A DNA stretch of 47,836 nucleotides from an uncultured Pelagibacteraceae bacterium (GCA_902560185.1 CACEKW010000006.1:1-47836); one strand, 5' to 3'. Positions 1 through 10,416 are shown, numbered from the stretch's first letter. A program made the numbers and translations. The notes: generated by a model from the sequence alone, not told the origin.

Positions 1-805
1 AAATAGAAAAAGATTAGTTGATGCGATAGATGAAGTCTCGACATGTGCTATATCAGGTGCAGTTGGAACCTTTGCCAATATCAATCCTAACGTAGAAAAA
101 CATGTTGCTAAAAAACTTGGCTTAAAAGTTGAACCAATTTCAACTCAAGTTATTCCAAGAGACAGACATGCTTTTTATTTTTCAGTTCTTGGTATTATTG
201 CTGGTTCAATTGAGCGAGTGGCTATAGAAATCAGACATTTACAAAGAAGTGAGGTGTATGAATTACAAGAATTTTTTTCAAAAAAACAAAAAGGCTCATC
301 TGCTATGCCACATAAAAAAAATCCTATTTTAAGTGAAAATTTAACGGGGCTTTCAAGAATGGTTAGAAGTATAGTAATTCCTGCGCTTGAAAATATAGCC
401 TTATGGCATGAAAGAGATATTTCACATTCAAGTGTTGAGAGAAATATTGGTCCTGATGCTAATATAACTATTGATTTTGCATTAGTAAGATTAACAAATA
501 TTTTGGATAATATGATTGTTTATCCAAAAAAAATGCTAGAAAATTTAAACATAACTAAAGGTTTAATTTTTTCTCAAGAGTTAATGCTTGAACTTACAAA
601 AACTGGTTTAACTAGAGAAAAATCATATCGGATGGTTCAAAATTTCTCAAAAAAATGTTTTGCTGAAAATTTAAATTTATTTGATGTAGTTCGATCTGAC
701 AAATATATAATGAGCAAAATTTCAATGAAGAAATTAAAATCAATATTTAGCTATTCAAAACACATGAAAAATGTCAATTTTATTTTTAGGAGAGTAATTA
801 AATAA
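1..805 (+). CDS. purB: Adenylosuccinate lyase, C-terminal part (5' end outside window)
   Basis: The reading frame is open from base 2, so the gene continues upstream of the window; the first internal start-like codon (GTG at 218) is not its start. PurB cleaves SAICAR to AICAR and adenylosuccinate to AMP, releasing fumarate, in the cytoplasm. The fumarase/aspartase superfamily signature GSSAMPHKKNP is at bases 293-325, and upstream residues ISGAVGTFANI and STQVIPRDRHA are typical of PurB. The stop codon overlaps the purC start by one base (TAATG), so this is the head of a purine operon. I see no disruption in the visible part. Confidence 0.95.
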   Translation, partial: NRKRLVDAIDEVSTCAISGAVGTFANINPNVEKHVAKKLGLKVEPISTQVIPRDRHAFYFSVLGIIAGSIERVAIEIRHLQRSEVYELQEFFSKKQKGSSAMPHKKNPILSENLTGLSRMVRSIVIPALENIALWHERDISHSSVERNIGPDANITIDFALVRLTNILDNMIVYPKKMLENLNITKGLIFSQELMLELTKTGLTREKSYRMVQNFSKKCFAENLNLFDVVRSDKYIMSKISMKKLKSIFSYSKHMKNVNFIFRRVIK

Positions 806-1590
806 TGAAAAAAGGGAAAAAACTATACGAAGGAAAAGCTAAAATTATTTATGCAACTTCTGACAAAAATCTTGTTATCCAATATTTCAAAGATGATGCA
901 ACGGCATTTAATAATCAAAAAAAAAGTACTATCGAGGGTAAAGGTGTACTTAATAATAGAATTTCAGAACATATACTCTCAAACCTAAATCAAATTGGAA
1001 TTAAAAATCATTTGGTAAAAAGATTAAATATGAGAGAACAACTTGTAAAACTTGTGGATATTATTCCTATTGAGTTCATTGTAAGAAATATTGCAACTGG
1101 TTCTCTCACAAAACGATTGGGTATTGAGGATGGTACTGTACTTGAATATCCATTAATAGAGTATTGTCTCAAAGATGATAAATTAGGTGATCCAAACATT
1201 AGTAGAGAACACATTCTGGCGTTTAATTGGCTTAACGCTATTCAGCTTGATTTAATTGATGAAAATTTAAAACGATTGAATGATTTTTTACTTGGTTTAT
1301 TTCGAGGTGTTGGAATTAAACTAGTAGATTTTAAAGTAGAGTTTGGCTTCACTCATGAGAGTGGAAAAAATAAGATTATTTTAGCAGATGAAATTAGCCC
1401 TGATACTTGTAGATTGTGGGACTCAATTACGGATAAAAAACTTGATAAAGATAGATTTAGAAAAGATTTAGGAGATTTGATACCAGCTTATACTGAGGTT
1501 GCAAAACGACTTGGTATTCTTCACGAACAATCAAATGTATCCGCTGTTAATGTAACAAAACTTTCTTCAATAAAAAAAAAGAGTAAATGA
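805..1590 (+). CDS. purC: SAICAR synthase (phosphoribosylaminoimidazole-succinocarboxamide synthase)
   Basis: PurC ligates aspartate to CAIR using ATP, the step immediately before PurB. The 261-residue protein begins with the nucleotide-binding YEGKAKIIY segment (residues 8-16), has the central FIVRNIATGSLTKRLG stretch (91-106) and the family signature LADEISPDTCRLWD (193-206). Length is slightly above the usual 235-250 because of a Lys/Ser-rich tail. It starts on the last base of the purB stop and ends in a 4-base ATGA overlap with purS, indicating translational coupling. Confidence 0.97.
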   Translation: MKKGKKLYEGKAKIIYATSDKNLVIQYFKDDATAFNNQKKSTIEGKGVLNNRISEHILSNLNQIGIKNHLVKRLNMREQLVKLVDIIPIEFIVRNIATGSLTKRLGIEDGTVLEYPLIEYCLKDDKLGDPNISREHILAFNWLNAIQLDLIDENLKRLNDFLLGLFRGVGIKLVDFKVEFGFTHESGKNKIILADEISPDTCRLWDSITDKKLDKDRFRKDLGDLIPAYTEVAKRLGILHEQSNVSAVNVTKLSSIKKKSK

Positions 1591-1829
1591 AAGTTTCCGC
1601 AATAATAACATTAAAAAAGGATGTTTTAGATCCACAGGGTAAAGTCATCCATCAAGCATTGGATGGAATGGGTTTTGAAAATATAAGTGAAGTAAGACAA
1701 GGTAAATATTTTGAAATAGATGTTAATGAAAATGATCCAAACAAAGCAAAAGCTGTTGTAGAAGAAATGTGCAAAAAACTTTTAGCTAATCTTGTAATCG
1801 AAAACTTTAAAATTATTGAAACACAATAA
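1587..1829 (+). CDS. purS: Phosphoribosylformylglycinamidine synthase subunit PurS
   Basis: The small (80 residue) subunit bridges PurQ and PurL in the three-part FGAM synthase found in Gram-positives, archaea and Alphaproteobacteria. The sequence has the typical start with beta strand and VLDPQGKVIHQAL, followed by the VRQGKYFEIDV strand and a final hydrophobic strand. The ATGA overlap with purC and the position directly before purQ and purL agree with the role. PurS implies that PurL here is the small form, which its length confirms. Confidence 0.95.
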   Translation: MKVSAIITLKKDVLDPQGKVIHQALDGMGFENISEVRQGKYFEIDVNENDPNKAKAVVEEMCKKLLANLVIENFKIIETQ

Positions 1830-1832
1830 TTA

Positions 1833-2516
1833 ATGAAGTCATCTGTAATAACTTTTCCTGGCTCAAATTGTGATAGAGACATGGATGTTGCGCTCAAGAA
1901 ATTTGGGTTCAACAATAAGATGGTTTGGCATGATGATAATGAACTCCCTAAAAGTGATTTAGTTGTACTTCCAGGTGGTTTTTCGTATGGGGATTACTTG
2001 AGATGCGGGAGTATGGCATCAAAGTCTAAGATTATGCAGTCAGTGATAAATTTTGCAAAATCTGGAGGATTAGTCATGGGAATTTGTAATGGATTTCAAA
2101 TACTAGTTGAAACAGGTTTAGTGCCAGGAGTTTTGTTAAGAAATAAGTATTTGGAGTTTATATGTAAAAATGTCTTTGTAAAATTAGACAACAAAGAAAA
2201 TACTTACTTTAAAAATCTTAATAAAGATATTTTGGAATTTCATATTGCTCATAATGAAGGAAATTATTTTTGTACCAAAGATCAATTGAAAGAAATTAAG
2301 GATAATAATCAAATAGCAATTTATTATTGTAATAAAGAAGGCAAAATAGAAGACCAATATAATCCAAATGGTTCAATTAAAAATATTGCAGGCATTTTTA
2401 ATAAAGAAAAAAATGTATTAGGAATGATGCCCCATCCTGAGAGAATGATAGACCAAAGTTTATCTGGGGAAGATGGCTCAATTTTTTTCAAAAACCTTAT
2501 TAATAATATCAAATAA
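1833..2516 (+). CDS. purQ: Phosphoribosylformylglycinamidine synthase glutaminase subunit PurQ
   Basis: This class I glutamine amidotransferase supplies ammonia to PurL for conversion of FGAR to FGAM. The 227-residue protein has the nucleophile elbow GICNGFQ with Cys85 and the His-x-Glu of the triad in MPHPERM (His201, Glu203). The N-terminal [11 protein letters not shown] is characteristic of PurQ and distinguishes it from other glutaminases. It sits 3 bases after purS and its stop overlaps the purL ATG by one base. Confidence 0.97.
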   Translation: MKSSVITFPGSNCDRDMDVALKKFGFNNKMVWHDDNELPKSDLVVLPGGFSYGDYLRCGSMASKSKIMQSVINFAKSGGLVMGICNGFQILVETGLVPGVLLRNKYLEFICKNVFVKLDNKENTYFKNLNKDILEFHIAHNEGNYFCTKDQLKEIKDNNQIAIYYCNKEGKIEDQYNPNGSIKNIAGIFNKEKNVLGMMPHPERMIDQSLSGEDGSIFFKNLINNIK

Positions 2517-4705
2517 TGGAAGTTAATGAACAAATCGCTATAGATCATGGACTTAAGTCTGATGAATATAAAAAAATTTGTCAGTTACTCAAAAGAACTC
2601 CAAATATTACTGAACTTGGAATTTTTTCCGCTATGTGGAATGAACATTGTTCATATAAGTCGTCACGACTTCACCTTAAAAAACTACCAACCAAAGGAAA
2701 AAAAGTAATTCAAGGTCCAGGAGAAAATGCAGGTGTTATTGATATTGAAGATGGAGATGCAATCGTTTTTAAAATTGAAAGCCATAATCATCCTTCATTT
2801 ATTGAACCATATCAAGGGGCTGCAACGGGTGTTGGGGGAATCATGAGAGATGTATTTACAATGGGAGCAAGACCTATAGCTAATTTGAATTCGATACATT
2901 TTGGATCTCCACAACATAAAAAAACAAAAAATCTCTTACGAGGAGTTGTACATGGTATTGGTGGCTACGGAAATTGTATGGGTGTGCCAACCATAGCTGG
3001 ACAAACTTCTTTTGATAGTTCTTACAATGGAAACATTTTAGTCAACGCAATGACACTTGGCCTAGTTAAAAAAAATAAAATTTTTTATTCTAAGGCCGCA
3101 GGTTTAAATAAACCTGTGATTTACGTTGGTTCTAAGACTGGTAGAGATGGAATTCATGGTGCAAGTATGGCTTCAGCTAGTTTTGATGAAAAGATTGAAG
3201 AAAAGAAACCCACCGTACAGGTTGGTGATCCTTTTACAGAAAAACTTTTATTAGAGGCATGTTTAGAATTGATGTCAGGTGACTCTATTATTGCCATTCA
3301 AGATATGGGAGCTGCTGGTCTAACTTCGTCGAGTATTGAAATGGCATCAAAAGGAAATTTAGGCATTGAAATTGATTTAAATAAAGTCCCATGCAGAGAG
3401 ACTAAAATGACTCCGTATGAAATCATGTTATCTGAAAGCCAAGAAAGAATGTTGATAGTTTTAGAAAATGGCAAAGAGGAAGTTGCAAAAAAAATATTTG
3501 ATAAATGGAATTTAGACTTTGCGGTCATTGGAAAAACAACAAACTCAAAAAATATTGAATTATTTTTTAATCGAGAGCAAGTAGCAAAAATACCTGTCAA
3601 TATTCTTGTTGAAAATTCTCCAATGTATGATCGTAAATGGAAAAAATCAAAGTTACCCAAAAAAAATAAAATTAAGAATGAAATTTTAAATAAATTAAAG
3701 ATCAAAGATGTACTAAAGAAAATTTTATCTAATCAAAATATCTGTAGTAAAGAATGGATTTGGCAACAATATGATCATACAGTTATGGGTGACACTATTC
3801 AAAAACCAGGCGGAGATTCTGGTGTTGTAAGAGTACATGGAACAAACAAAGCTGTAGCAGCATCAGTGGACTCCTCTGCAGTATATTGTTGGGCCCACCC
3901 ATTAACAGGAGGTAAACAAGTTGTTGCTGAAAGTTGGAGAAATTTAATTTCTGTTGGAGCAAAACCGATCGCTATCACCAATTGTTTAAATTTTGGAAGT
4001 CCTGAAAAAGAAGAGAACATGGGTGAATTTGTTGAGTGTGTTCAAGGGATTGGGGAAGCAAGTAAATATTTAAATTTCCCTGTGGTATCTGGCAATGTAT
4101 CTTTTTACAACCAAACCAAAGAAGTTGGGATTAAACCAACTCCTTCGATTGGTGGAGTGGGTCTCATCAAAGATTATACAAAAATGATTTCGATGGATTT
4201 AAAAGAAATTGATAATTTAGTTTTAATCATTGGTAAAACTGAAGGACATATTGATCAAAGTTTATTTGCGAGAACAATTTTAGATGAAAAAAATGGTCCT
4301 CCACCAGAGGTAAATCTTTTTAATGAAAAAAATAATGGAGAAACAATATTAAATTTAATTGATAAAGGATATGTCAAAAGTGCTCACGACATATCTTTAG
4401 GAGGTCTATTAGTTGCTATAAGTAAAATGTGCATTAAAGGCAATAAGGGAATTAAGATTAGTAAGTCAAAGAATTTAATTAATGAAATTGAGTATTTTTT
4501 TGCAGAAGATCAAGGTAGATATTTAATAGAAGTAAATAAGGACGATTTAAAAGAAGTTACAAAAATTTTAAACAAAAACTCAGTGCATCATGAGGAATTA
4601 GGTATTATCACACAAAACGATATGATTATTAATGAAAAGACAAAAGTTACAATTGACGAATTGAAGTCTTATTATACAAATTGGTTATCAAAGTTTATGA
4701 GTTAA
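2516..4705 (+). CDS. purL: Phosphoribosylformylglycinamidine synthase catalytic subunit PurL (small type)
   Basis: PurL binds ATP and FGAR and uses ammonia channelled from PurQ. At 729 residues it is the small PurL that needs PurS and PurQ, not the roughly 1,300-residue fused enzyme. Visible marks are WNEHCSYK (41-48), the GPGENAG loop (67-73), SHNHPS (89-94) and two pseudo-repeated AIRS-type halves, each with a Gly-rich segment ([12 protein letters not shown] and later [18 protein letters not shown]). It is followed after 3 bases by bolA. Confidence 0.97.
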   Translation: MEVNEQIAIDHGLKSDEYKKICQLLKRTPNITELGIFSAMWNEHCSYKSSRLHLKKLPTKGKKVIQGPGENAGVIDIEDGDAIVFKIESHNHPSFIEPYQGAATGVGGIMRDVFTMGARPIANLNSIHFGSPQHKKTKNLLRGVVHGIGGYGNCMGVPTIAGQTSFDSSYNGNILVNAMTLGLVKKNKIFYSKAAGLNKPVIYVGSKTGRDGIHGASMASASFDEKIEEKKPTVQVGDPFTEKLLLEACLELMSGDSIIAIQDMGAAGLTSSSIEMASKGNLGIEIDLNKVPCRETKMTPYEIMLSESQERMLIVLENGKEEVAKKIFDKWNLDFAVIGKTTNSKNIELFFNREQVAKIPVNILVENSPMYDRKWKKSKLPKKNKIKNEILNKLKIKDVLKKILSNQNICSKEWIWQQYDHTVMGDTIQKPGGDSGVVRVHGTNKAVAASVDSSAVYCWAHPLTGGKQVVAESWRNLISVGAKPIAITNCLNFGSPEKEENMGEFVECVQGIGEASKYLNFPVVSGNVSFYNQTKEVGIKPTPSIGGVGLIKDYTKMISMDLKEIDNLVLIIGKTEGHIDQSLFARTILDEKNGPPPEVNLFNEKNNGETILNLIDKGYVKSAHDISLGGLLVAISKMCIKGNKGIKISKSKNLINEIEYFFAEDQGRYLIEVNKDDLKEVTKILNKNSVHHEELGIITQNDMIINEKTKVTIDELKSYYTNWLSKFMS

Positions 4706-4708
4706 AAA

Positions 4709-4939
4709 ATGGCAATGGATTTAAAAGAAATCGAAAAATATATCAAAGAAGCAATGCCAGATGCTGTAATAGATATTCAAGATCTGGCTGGAGATGGTAA
4801 TCATTATTCAGCGACTATAACCTCTTCTCAATTTGCAGGTAAAAGTAAAATTGAACAACACAAAATGGTTTACAATTCGTTAAAAGGTAAGATGGGAAAT
4901 GAACTACACGCTCTAGCAATTAAAACAAAGGAACAATAA
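4709..4939 (+). CDS. bolA: BolA family iron-sulfur cluster partner
   Basis: This 76-residue BolA/IbaG-type protein has the short alpha-beta fold with a conserved GDGNHYSATITSSQFAGKS segment, then the HKMVYNSLKGKMGNELHALAIKT end, including the His near the C terminus that ligates a shared 2Fe-2S cluster with glutaredoxins. Its stop overlaps the start of the monothiol glutaredoxin gene by one base, so the two cluster-sharing partners are made together. In the IbaG-like subgroup by length. The promoter is probably that of the pur operon, because only 3 bases separate it from purL. Confidence 0.9.
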   Translation: MAMDLKEIEKYIKEAMPDAVIDIQDLAGDGNHYSATITSSQFAGKSKIEQHKMVYNSLKGKMGNELHALAIKTKEQ

Positions 4940-5271
4940 TGGATGATCAAACAAAAAATTTAATTCAAAATCACATTGATACTAATGATGTGTGCCTTTT
5001 TATGAAAGGTACTCCAGATCAACCACAATGTGGTTTTTCAATGACCGTTTCAAATATACTTAAAATGTTAGAAATAAATTTTAAGGGCGTAAATGTATTA
5101 GAAGATCAATCTTTGAGAAATGGAATTAAAGTATTCAGTGATTGGCCAACAATCCCACAACTTTATATTAAAAAAGAGTTTATAGGTGGATGTGATATCA
5201 TTAAAGAAATGTATGAGAGTGGAGAATTAAAAAAAGTATTTGATGATAAAGGTATTAATTATAAAAAATAA
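4939..5271 (+). CDS. grxD: Monothiol glutaredoxin, Grx4 family
   Basis: This 110-residue cytoplasmic protein carries a CGFS active site (Cys31-Ser34) preceded by MKGTPDQPQ, the diagnostic loop of monothiol glutaredoxins that hold a glutathione-ligated 2Fe-2S cluster. The WPTIPQLYI cis-Pro motif and GGCDI follow. It delivers or senses iron-sulfur clusters together with BolA, whose gene is directly upstream and overlapping. It is convergent with rpsD, with only 3 bases between stop codons and no obvious terminator. Confidence 0.95.
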   Translation: MDDQTKNLIQNHIDTNDVCLFMKGTPDQPQCGFSMTVSNILKMLEINFKGVNVLEDQSLRNGIKVFSDWPTIPQLYIKKEFIGGCDIIKEMYESGELKKVFDDKGINYKK

Positions 5272-5274
5272 TTA

Positions 5275-5892
5275 TTATCTAGAGTAATATTCAATTACTA
5301 AATTTGGCTCCATAACAACTGGGTACGGTACTTCCTCGAATTTTGGAATTCTAACAAACTTGAATTTTTTATTTTTTTCATCCATTTGAATGTATTCTGG
5401 AGCTTCTCTTTCTTTGCTTGCTAGAGCAATGTCGATTATTGCTAGTTGTTTTGACTTATCTCTAATTTCTATAGTGTCTTCTTCTCTAACAGAATAACTT
5501 GATATGTTTACTTTTTTTCCATTAACTTTTACATGTCCATGGTTGATTAATTGTCTTGCAGAAAAAATTGTAGTTGCAAACTTTGCTCTATAAATTACTG
5601 CATCCAATCTTCTTTCCAATAAACCAATTAAGTTTTCACTTGTATCACCTTTGAGCATGCTAGCCTTTTTATAAATATTTCGAAATTGTCTCTCATTAAT
5701 ATTTCCATAATAAGCTTTTAATTTTTGTTTAGCTTGTAACTGAATTCCGTAATCAGAAGGTTTTGAAGTTTTAGTCTGACCATGTTGTCCTGGTCCATAG
5801 GCTCTTGTATTAAATGGGCTTTTAGGTCTTCCCCAAAGATTTACTTTTAATCTTCTGTCAACTTTATGTTTAGAGTTTAATCTTTTTGTCAT
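5275..5892 (-). CDS. rpsD: 30S ribosomal protein S4
   Basis: S4 is a primary 16S rRNA-binding protein that nucleates 30S assembly. The 205-residue length is normal. The N terminus lacks the zinc-binding cysteines of some S4 proteins. The S4 RNA-binding domain is visible as [31 protein letters not shown], and the GPGQHGQ loop precedes it. The gene is transcribed alone from a promoter recognisable in the 40-base spacer behind the trmJ-like gene. Confidence 0.97.
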   Translation of the reverse strand: MTKRLNSKHKVDRRLKVNLWGRPKSPFNTRAYGPGQHGQTKTSKPSDYGIQLQAKQKLKAYYGNINERQFRNIYKKASMLKGDTSENLIGLLERRLDAVIYRAKFATTIFSARQLINHGHVKVNGKKVNISSYSVREEDTIEIRDKSKQLAIIDIALASKEREAPEYIQMDEKNKKFKFVRIPKFEEVPYPVVMEPNLVIEYYSR

Positions 5893-5904
5893 TTAATAGA
5901 GGGC

Positions 5905-5932
5905 TTTATAAACTTACTCATTATTTTGTCAA
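5905..5932 (-). promoter_or_regulatory. Sigma-70 type promoter of rpsD
   Basis: On the minus strand TTGACA (5932-5927) and TATAAA (5910-5905) are separated by 16 bases, a near-consensus housekeeping promoter ending 12 bases before the rpsD start codon. It fills the only spacer between the trmJ-like gene and rpsD; the -35 element directly abuts the upstream gene's stop. The untranslated leader would be only a few bases, so a structured S4 autoregulatory leader is unlikely. Confidence 0.7.
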
Positions 5933-6646
5933 TCAACGTTTTTTACCCAAACTTGCAAATACACCAGATAATATACGTGTTTCTTTATCAGATAAGTCCA
6001 TTTTGTAAAAAATGTTTCTGAGGTTTTCTAGCATTTTTGGTCTCTTCTCTTTAGGTCTAAAAAAATTTATTTCATCTAAATTTTTAATGCAAAGGCTTAG
6101 CATTGATTGAATTTCTTTTTTACTTGCTGATTTTACCTTTTTTGATTTTTTAAATGGAATATTTTTTAATTTGATAAGACTAGCTACATATTGAGCAATT
6201 ATGATTAAACTATGAGATAAATTTAAAGACTTGAAGTCAGGATTAGTAGGTATTTGTAAAGTGTAATTTGCATAACTCACCTCATTATTTGATAAACCTG
6301 ATGCTTCTGACCCAAATAAAAATCCAACTCTCTTCTTAAAATTAATCTTTTTTAAGTCTTCTAAACTGATATGTTTTATATTCTTATTTCTAAATCTTGC
6401 TGAAGTAGCAATTAAAATATCAACCTTTCCCAAAGCGTTTTCTAAATTATCGTATTTTTTACTTTGATTAATAATATCTTTTGCACCGACAGAAGTAGCT
6501 AAGATTTTATCATTTGGGAAAATAGGTTTTGGATTGATTAAAACTAATTTCTTAAAATTAAAGTTCTTTATTGCTCTAGCACATGCACCAATGTTTTCTG
6601 ATAATTGAGGTTTATGTAAAATAAATGAGACGTTATTTTTACTCAT
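5933..6646 (-). CDS. trmJ: tRNA/rRNA 2'-O-methyltransferase, SpoU/TrmH superfamily, TrmJ-like
   Basis: This 237-residue SPOUT-fold methyltransferase has the three SAM-knot motifs: N-terminal PQLSENIGACARAIKNF (13-29), the FGSEASGLSN motif (111-120) and PTNPDFKSLNLSHS (133-146). Members with this arrangement and a C-terminal helical extension (about 160-237) are usually TrmJ, which methylates the ribose of tRNA position 32. The exact substrate is not provable from sequence. One base separates it from the citramalate synthase start side upstream. Confidence 0.85.
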   Translation of the reverse strand: MSKNNVSFILHKPQLSENIGACARAIKNFNFKKLVLINPKPIFPNDKILATSVGAKDIINQSKKYDNLENALGKVDILIATSARFRNKNIKHISLEDLKKINFKKRVGFLFGSEASGLSNNEVSYANYTLQIPTNPDFKSLNLSHSLIIIAQYVASLIKLKNIPFKKSKKVKSASKKEIQSMLSLCIKNLDEINFFRPKEKRPKMLENLRNIFYKMDLSDKETRILSGVFASLGKKR

Positions 6647-8248
6647 CTATTTACTGGCTGGAGCATTATCCTTAAATAATTTGTAATCTAAACTATCAAT
6701 TAAAGCTTTGAACGAAGCATCGATAATGTTTGTCGATACACCGATAGTAAACCAATTCTTTCCCTTTGAGTCTGTGCTTTCAATTGACACTCTGGTCACG
6801 GCCTCTGTACCTGTATTCAAGATTCTTACTTTGTAATCAACAAGTTTTAAATCTTTTAGATATTTTGAATATTTTGCAAGTCTGTCAACGTTTTGTCTAA
6901 TAGCGTTATCTAATGCATTTACTGGTCCATTTCCCTCTCCTTCACACATAATTTTTTCTCCATCCACTTCTAATTGAGCTTTTGCAGAAGAAACTATTTC
7001 ACCTGACTTATTCTTTTTAACTGATACGTCATACTCATTAATTGAAATATACCTTGGTATTTCTCCAATAATTCTTCTAGCTAGCAATTCAAATGAGGCA
7101 TCAGCTCCATCATAGCTATAACCAATAAATTCTCTATCCTTAACTTCGTCTAATAGTTTTTTAATTTTAGGATCACTTTCCTCAATATTAATTTTGATAC
7201 TCTTTAATCTAGATATAATATTTGATTTTCCAGATTGGTCTGAAACAACAATATTTCTAGTATTACCAACTTCCTCTGGATTGATATGCTCATAAGTTTT
7301 TGGATCTTTTTGTACAGCAGATACATGCAATCCTCCTTTATGTGAAAATGCTGCAGCACCAACGTAAGGCAAATGTTGATTGGGTTTTCTGTTTAAAATT
7401 TCATCTAATAATCTTGAACATTCAGTTAAATTTTTAATGTTTTTTGATTTGATACTTATTTCAAATTGAGATGAAAAATCTTTTTTCAAAAAAAATGTTG
7501 GGATTAATGACATTAAATTTGCATTACCGCATCTTTCACCTAAACCATTGATTGTTCCTTGAATTTGTCTAACACCAGATAACACTGCCGCTAAAGAATT
7601 TGCAACTGCATTGCCAGTATCATTATGTGCATGTATCCCCAAGTTCTTACCTGGAACAACTTTAGAGACTTCTTTAACAATAAGTGAAACTTCATGAGGA
7701 AGCGTTCCTCCATTTGTATCACATAAAACGATCCACCTTGCACCTTGGTCATATGCAGCCTTTATACAAGACAATGCATATTTTGGATTTGCTTTATAAC
7801 CATCAAAAAAATGCTCTGCATCAAACATAAATTCTTTTTTTGCTTTTACAAAATGTTTGGCACTCTCAGAAATATTATCTAAATTTTCTTCATTTGTTAT
7901 TCCCAATGCTACATCAACATGAAAATCCCAAGACTTTCCTACCAAACAAACAGCAGAAGTATTTGAATTCATGAGTGCTGATAAACCAGTATCGTTTTCT
8001 GCACTTCTTCCTGATCTTTTAGTCATACCAAAAGATGTTAACTTTGAATTTTTGAAATTATGTTTTTTTTGAAAAAATTCTGTGTCTGTTGGATTGGCTC
8101 CGGGCCATCCTGCTTCAATATAATCAACACCTAAATTATCTAAAGCTAAAGCAATTTTTTCTTTATCCTTCAAAGAAAAATCAACACCCTGGGTTTGAGC
8201 TCCATCTCTAAGAGTTGTATCAAATATGTATAATCTTTCTTTGCTCAT
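6647..8248 (-). CDS. cimA: (R)-citramalate synthase
   Basis: The enzyme condenses pyruvate and acetyl-CoA to citramalate, giving a threonine-independent route to 2-oxobutyrate and isoleucine. The 533-residue length, FDTTLRDGAQTQG (9-21) metal and substrate loop, the HAHND motif (206-210) and a C-terminal LeuA-type regulatory domain (about 390-533) identify the DRE-TIM family. GWPGANPTD near residue 48 fits the CimA-type subgroup better than 2-isopropylmalate synthase. The start overlaps the cysS stop by 4 bases (ATGA). Confidence 0.88.
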   Translation of the reverse strand: MSKERLYIFDTTLRDGAQTQGVDFSLKDKEKIALALDNLGVDYIEAGWPGANPTDTEFFQKKHNFKNSKLTSFGMTKRSGRSAENDTGLSALMNSNTSAVCLVGKSWDFHVDVALGITNEENLDNISESAKHFVKAKKEFMFDAEHFFDGYKANPKYALSCIKAAYDQGARWIVLCDTNGGTLPHEVSLIVKEVSKVVPGKNLGIHAHNDTGNAVANSLAAVLSGVRQIQGTINGLGERCGNANLMSLIPTFFLKKDFSSQFEISIKSKNIKNLTECSRLLDEILNRKPNQHLPYVGAAAFSHKGGLHVSAVQKDPKTYEHINPEEVGNTRNIVVSDQSGKSNIISRLKSIKINIEESDPKIKKLLDEVKDREFIGYSYDGADASFELLARRIIGEIPRYISINEYDVSVKKNKSGEIVSSAKAQLEVDGEKIMCEGEGNGPVNALDNAIRQNVDRLAKYSKYLKDLKLVDYKVRILNTGTEAVTRVSIESTDSKGKNWFTIGVSTNIIDASFKALIDSLDYKLFKDNAPASK

Positions 8249-9591
8249 TTAAATTTCCAAAGTGTTTTACCATCTTTGTCTTCTATTAAAACACCTTTGT
8301 CTAAAAGTTCATCTCTAATTCTATCTGCCTCTTTATAATTCTTATTTTCTCTAGCTTTCTCTCTTAATTTAAGCATGTCCTTAATTTCAGAATCACTAAT
8401 GGATGCTTTATTCTTTTTATAATCATTCCATTGCTCAGTACTTTCATTCATTAAACCAATAAATTGGCATGCTGATATAAATAAATCTACACCTTCACCT
8501 TTAGTAGCTTTTTCAAATAAATTATGAAGATTTGCAATAAAACCTGGGGTGTTCAAATCTTCATATAATGGTTTTAAAATTTCATCTGGAATTTTCACAG
8601 ATTTTAAATCAGATGAATAAACTCGATACCATTTATCTAAAGTATTTTCACAATCACTTAATAATTTATCGTTCCAATCAAGTGGTTGTTTGTAATGTGC
8701 ACTCATCAAAGCTAATCTAATTATTTGGCCACTAATTTTATTTCTAAAGTCTTTTATTTTAAGAATGTTACCTTGTGACTTAGCCATTTTCTCATTAGAC
8801 ATTGTGATAAAGGCATTATGTACCCAATATTTTGCAAAAGCTTTTGTTTCATTTGCACATCTAGATTGTGCTATTTCATTTTCGTGATGTGGAAAGATTA
8901 AATCTATACCACCACCATGAATATCAAACTCGCTACCTAAAAATTTTTTTGACATTGCTGAACATTCCAAATGCCAACCAGGTCTACCTTTCCCCCAAGG
9001 TGAGTCCCAGTAAGGTTCATCATTTATTGAAGGTTTCCATAAAACAAAATCTTCTGAGTTTTTTTTATTTTCACTAATTTCTATTCTTGATCCAGCAATC
9101 AAATCATCCAAATTTTTATTTGATAGTTTTCCATAATCAGAAAATTTTTTTACCTCAAAATAGACATGTTTTTGATTTTCATAAGCAAATCCTTTTTTAA
9201 TAAGTTCAGTTATCATTTCTATCATTAGGTCTATGTGCTCTGTAGCTTTAGGTTGATGAGTTGGATTTTCACAATTCAGAAATTCACAATCTTTTAGAAA
9301 ACTTGAAGTTACTTTTTCTGTAAGTTCTTTTGTGGAAATTTTTTGTTCTTGAGATGATTTGATTATCTTATCATCAATATCGGTTATATTTCTAACGTAA
9401 GTTACTTTTGAAAAATTATTTTTAAGTAATTTAAATAAGATATCAAATACGACCAAAGGTCTTGCATTACCAATATGTGGGTCATCATAAACTGTGGGTC
9501 CGCAAACATACATTCCTATTTTTTCTTTATTTTTTGGAATGAATTGCTCTTTTTTATTTGTTAAATTATTAGTTAAAAAAATATCCATCAT
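8245..9591 (-). CDS. cysS: Cysteinyl-tRNA synthetase
   Basis: This class Ia synthetase charges tRNA-Cys. The HIGH motif appears as HIGN (39-42) and KMSKS as KMAKS (268-272). Zinc ligands are visible as Cys30, Cys210 and His235 with PHHEN. The 448-residue length is standard and the C-terminal helical domain is complete. There are two adjacent ATG codons at the start, so either may be used. Confidence 0.97.
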   Translation of the reverse strand: MMDIFLTNNLTNKKEQFIPKNKEKIGMYVCGPTVYDDPHIGNARPLVVFDILFKLLKNNFSKVTYVRNITDIDDKIIKSSQEQKISTKELTEKVTSSFLKDCEFLNCENPTHQPKATEHIDLMIEMITELIKKGFAYENQKHVYFEVKKFSDYGKLSNKNLDDLIAGSRIEISENKKNSEDFVLWKPSINDEPYWDSPWGKGRPGWHLECSAMSKKFLGSEFDIHGGGIDLIFPHHENEIAQSRCANETKAFAKYWVHNAFITMSNEKMAKSQGNILKIKDFRNKISGQIIRLALMSAHYKQPLDWNDKLLSDCENTLDKWYRVYSSDLKSVKIPDEILKPLYEDLNTPGFIANLHNLFEKATKGEGVDLFISACQFIGLMNESTEQWNDYKKNKASISDSEIKDMLKLREKARENKNYKEADRIRDELLDKGVLIEDKDGKTLWKFK

Positions 9592-9639
9592 TGATGATTA
9601 AGAAATATACCTTATTTGGTGATTTGTTAATCTAATTGA

Positions 9640-10377
9640 TTAACCTGGAATCTTGCAAACTGGAATAGGCTCCATTTTATGCAAGTTTTGATTTCTAATT
9701 TTTTCGTATTGATCTCGATGTGGTGAATTTGGGTTGCTCATTGCATCCTCTAATTCACTATAATTAAATCCTAATTGACCCTCATCCGTTCTGCCATCAT
9801 CCCACAATCCATCAGTTGGAGGAGCATCAATTATCTCTTTTAATATTCCAAGTTCTTTACCTAATTCCCATACTTCTGTTTTATTACAATCCGCTATTGG
9901 AGAAATATCAACACCCCCATCACCATATTTTGTGTAAAAACCAACACCAAAATCTTCAACTTTATTTCCAGTTCCAACAACAATACCTTTGTTGGCTGCA
10001 GCTACTTGATAAAGCGTTGTCATTCTTAATCTTGCTCTAGAATTTGCATAACCATGTTCGTTATCAAATTTATTTAACGTAGATGAAAATGTTTCAAATA
10101 ATTTATCTAGACTAATAGTATGGGCTTCAACATTTTTAAATTTTTTTGTTAACCATTCCTGGTGCTTTAAACTCAAATCATGCTGATTTTCCTTTTGTTT
10201 TATTGGCATAGTTAAAACAATTGTTTTTAAACCAGTCATAGCACTCAAAGTACTTGAAACAGATGAGTCGATACCGCCAGAAATACCAATCACTAAAGAT
10301 TGAGCTTTATTTGGCATTTTATCAACGTAACTCTTAATCCAATTTGATATAAATTTTACTTTTTCACTAGGATTCAT
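9640..10377 (-). CDS. nadE: NH3-dependent NAD+ synthetase
   Basis: NadE amidates deamido-NAD to NAD. The 245-residue protein contains the N-type ATP pyrophosphatase P-loop SGGIDS (33-38), the KVEDFGVGFYTKYGDGGVDISP region and a C-terminal KIPG. It has no nitrilase-type glutaminase domain, so it uses free ammonia. It stands 39 bases behind the DAHP synthase gene and 48 bases before cysS, probably in one transcript. Confidence 0.95.
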   Translation of the reverse strand: MNPSEKVKFISNWIKSYVDKMPNKAQSLVIGISGGIDSSVSSTLSAMTGLKTIVLTMPIKQKENQHDLSLKHQEWLTKKFKNVEAHTISLDKLFETFSSTLNKFDNEHGYANSRARLRMTTLYQVAAANKGIVVGTGNKVEDFGVGFYTKYGDGGVDISPIADCNKTEVWELGKELGILKEIIDAPPTDGLWDDGRTDEGQLGFNYSELEDAMSNPNSPHRDQYEKIRNQNLHKMEPIPVCKIPG

Positions 10378-10416
10378 AGTCTATTTTTTAATTTAAATTG
10401 ATTTAAAAACAACAGT

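Noticed and set aside
218-805. A complete 195-residue gene starting at GTG 218
   Set aside because: The frame is open to the window edge and encodes conserved PurB sequence before 218, so it is the 3' part of a larger gene.
3298-3705. 135-residue minus-strand open frame inside purL
   Set aside because: It lies opposite conserved purL codons and shows no family resemblance.
10378-10416. Terminator between DAHP synthase and nadE genes
   Set aside because: The inverted TTTAAAT/ATTTAAA is only AT pairs and could occur by chance at this base composition.
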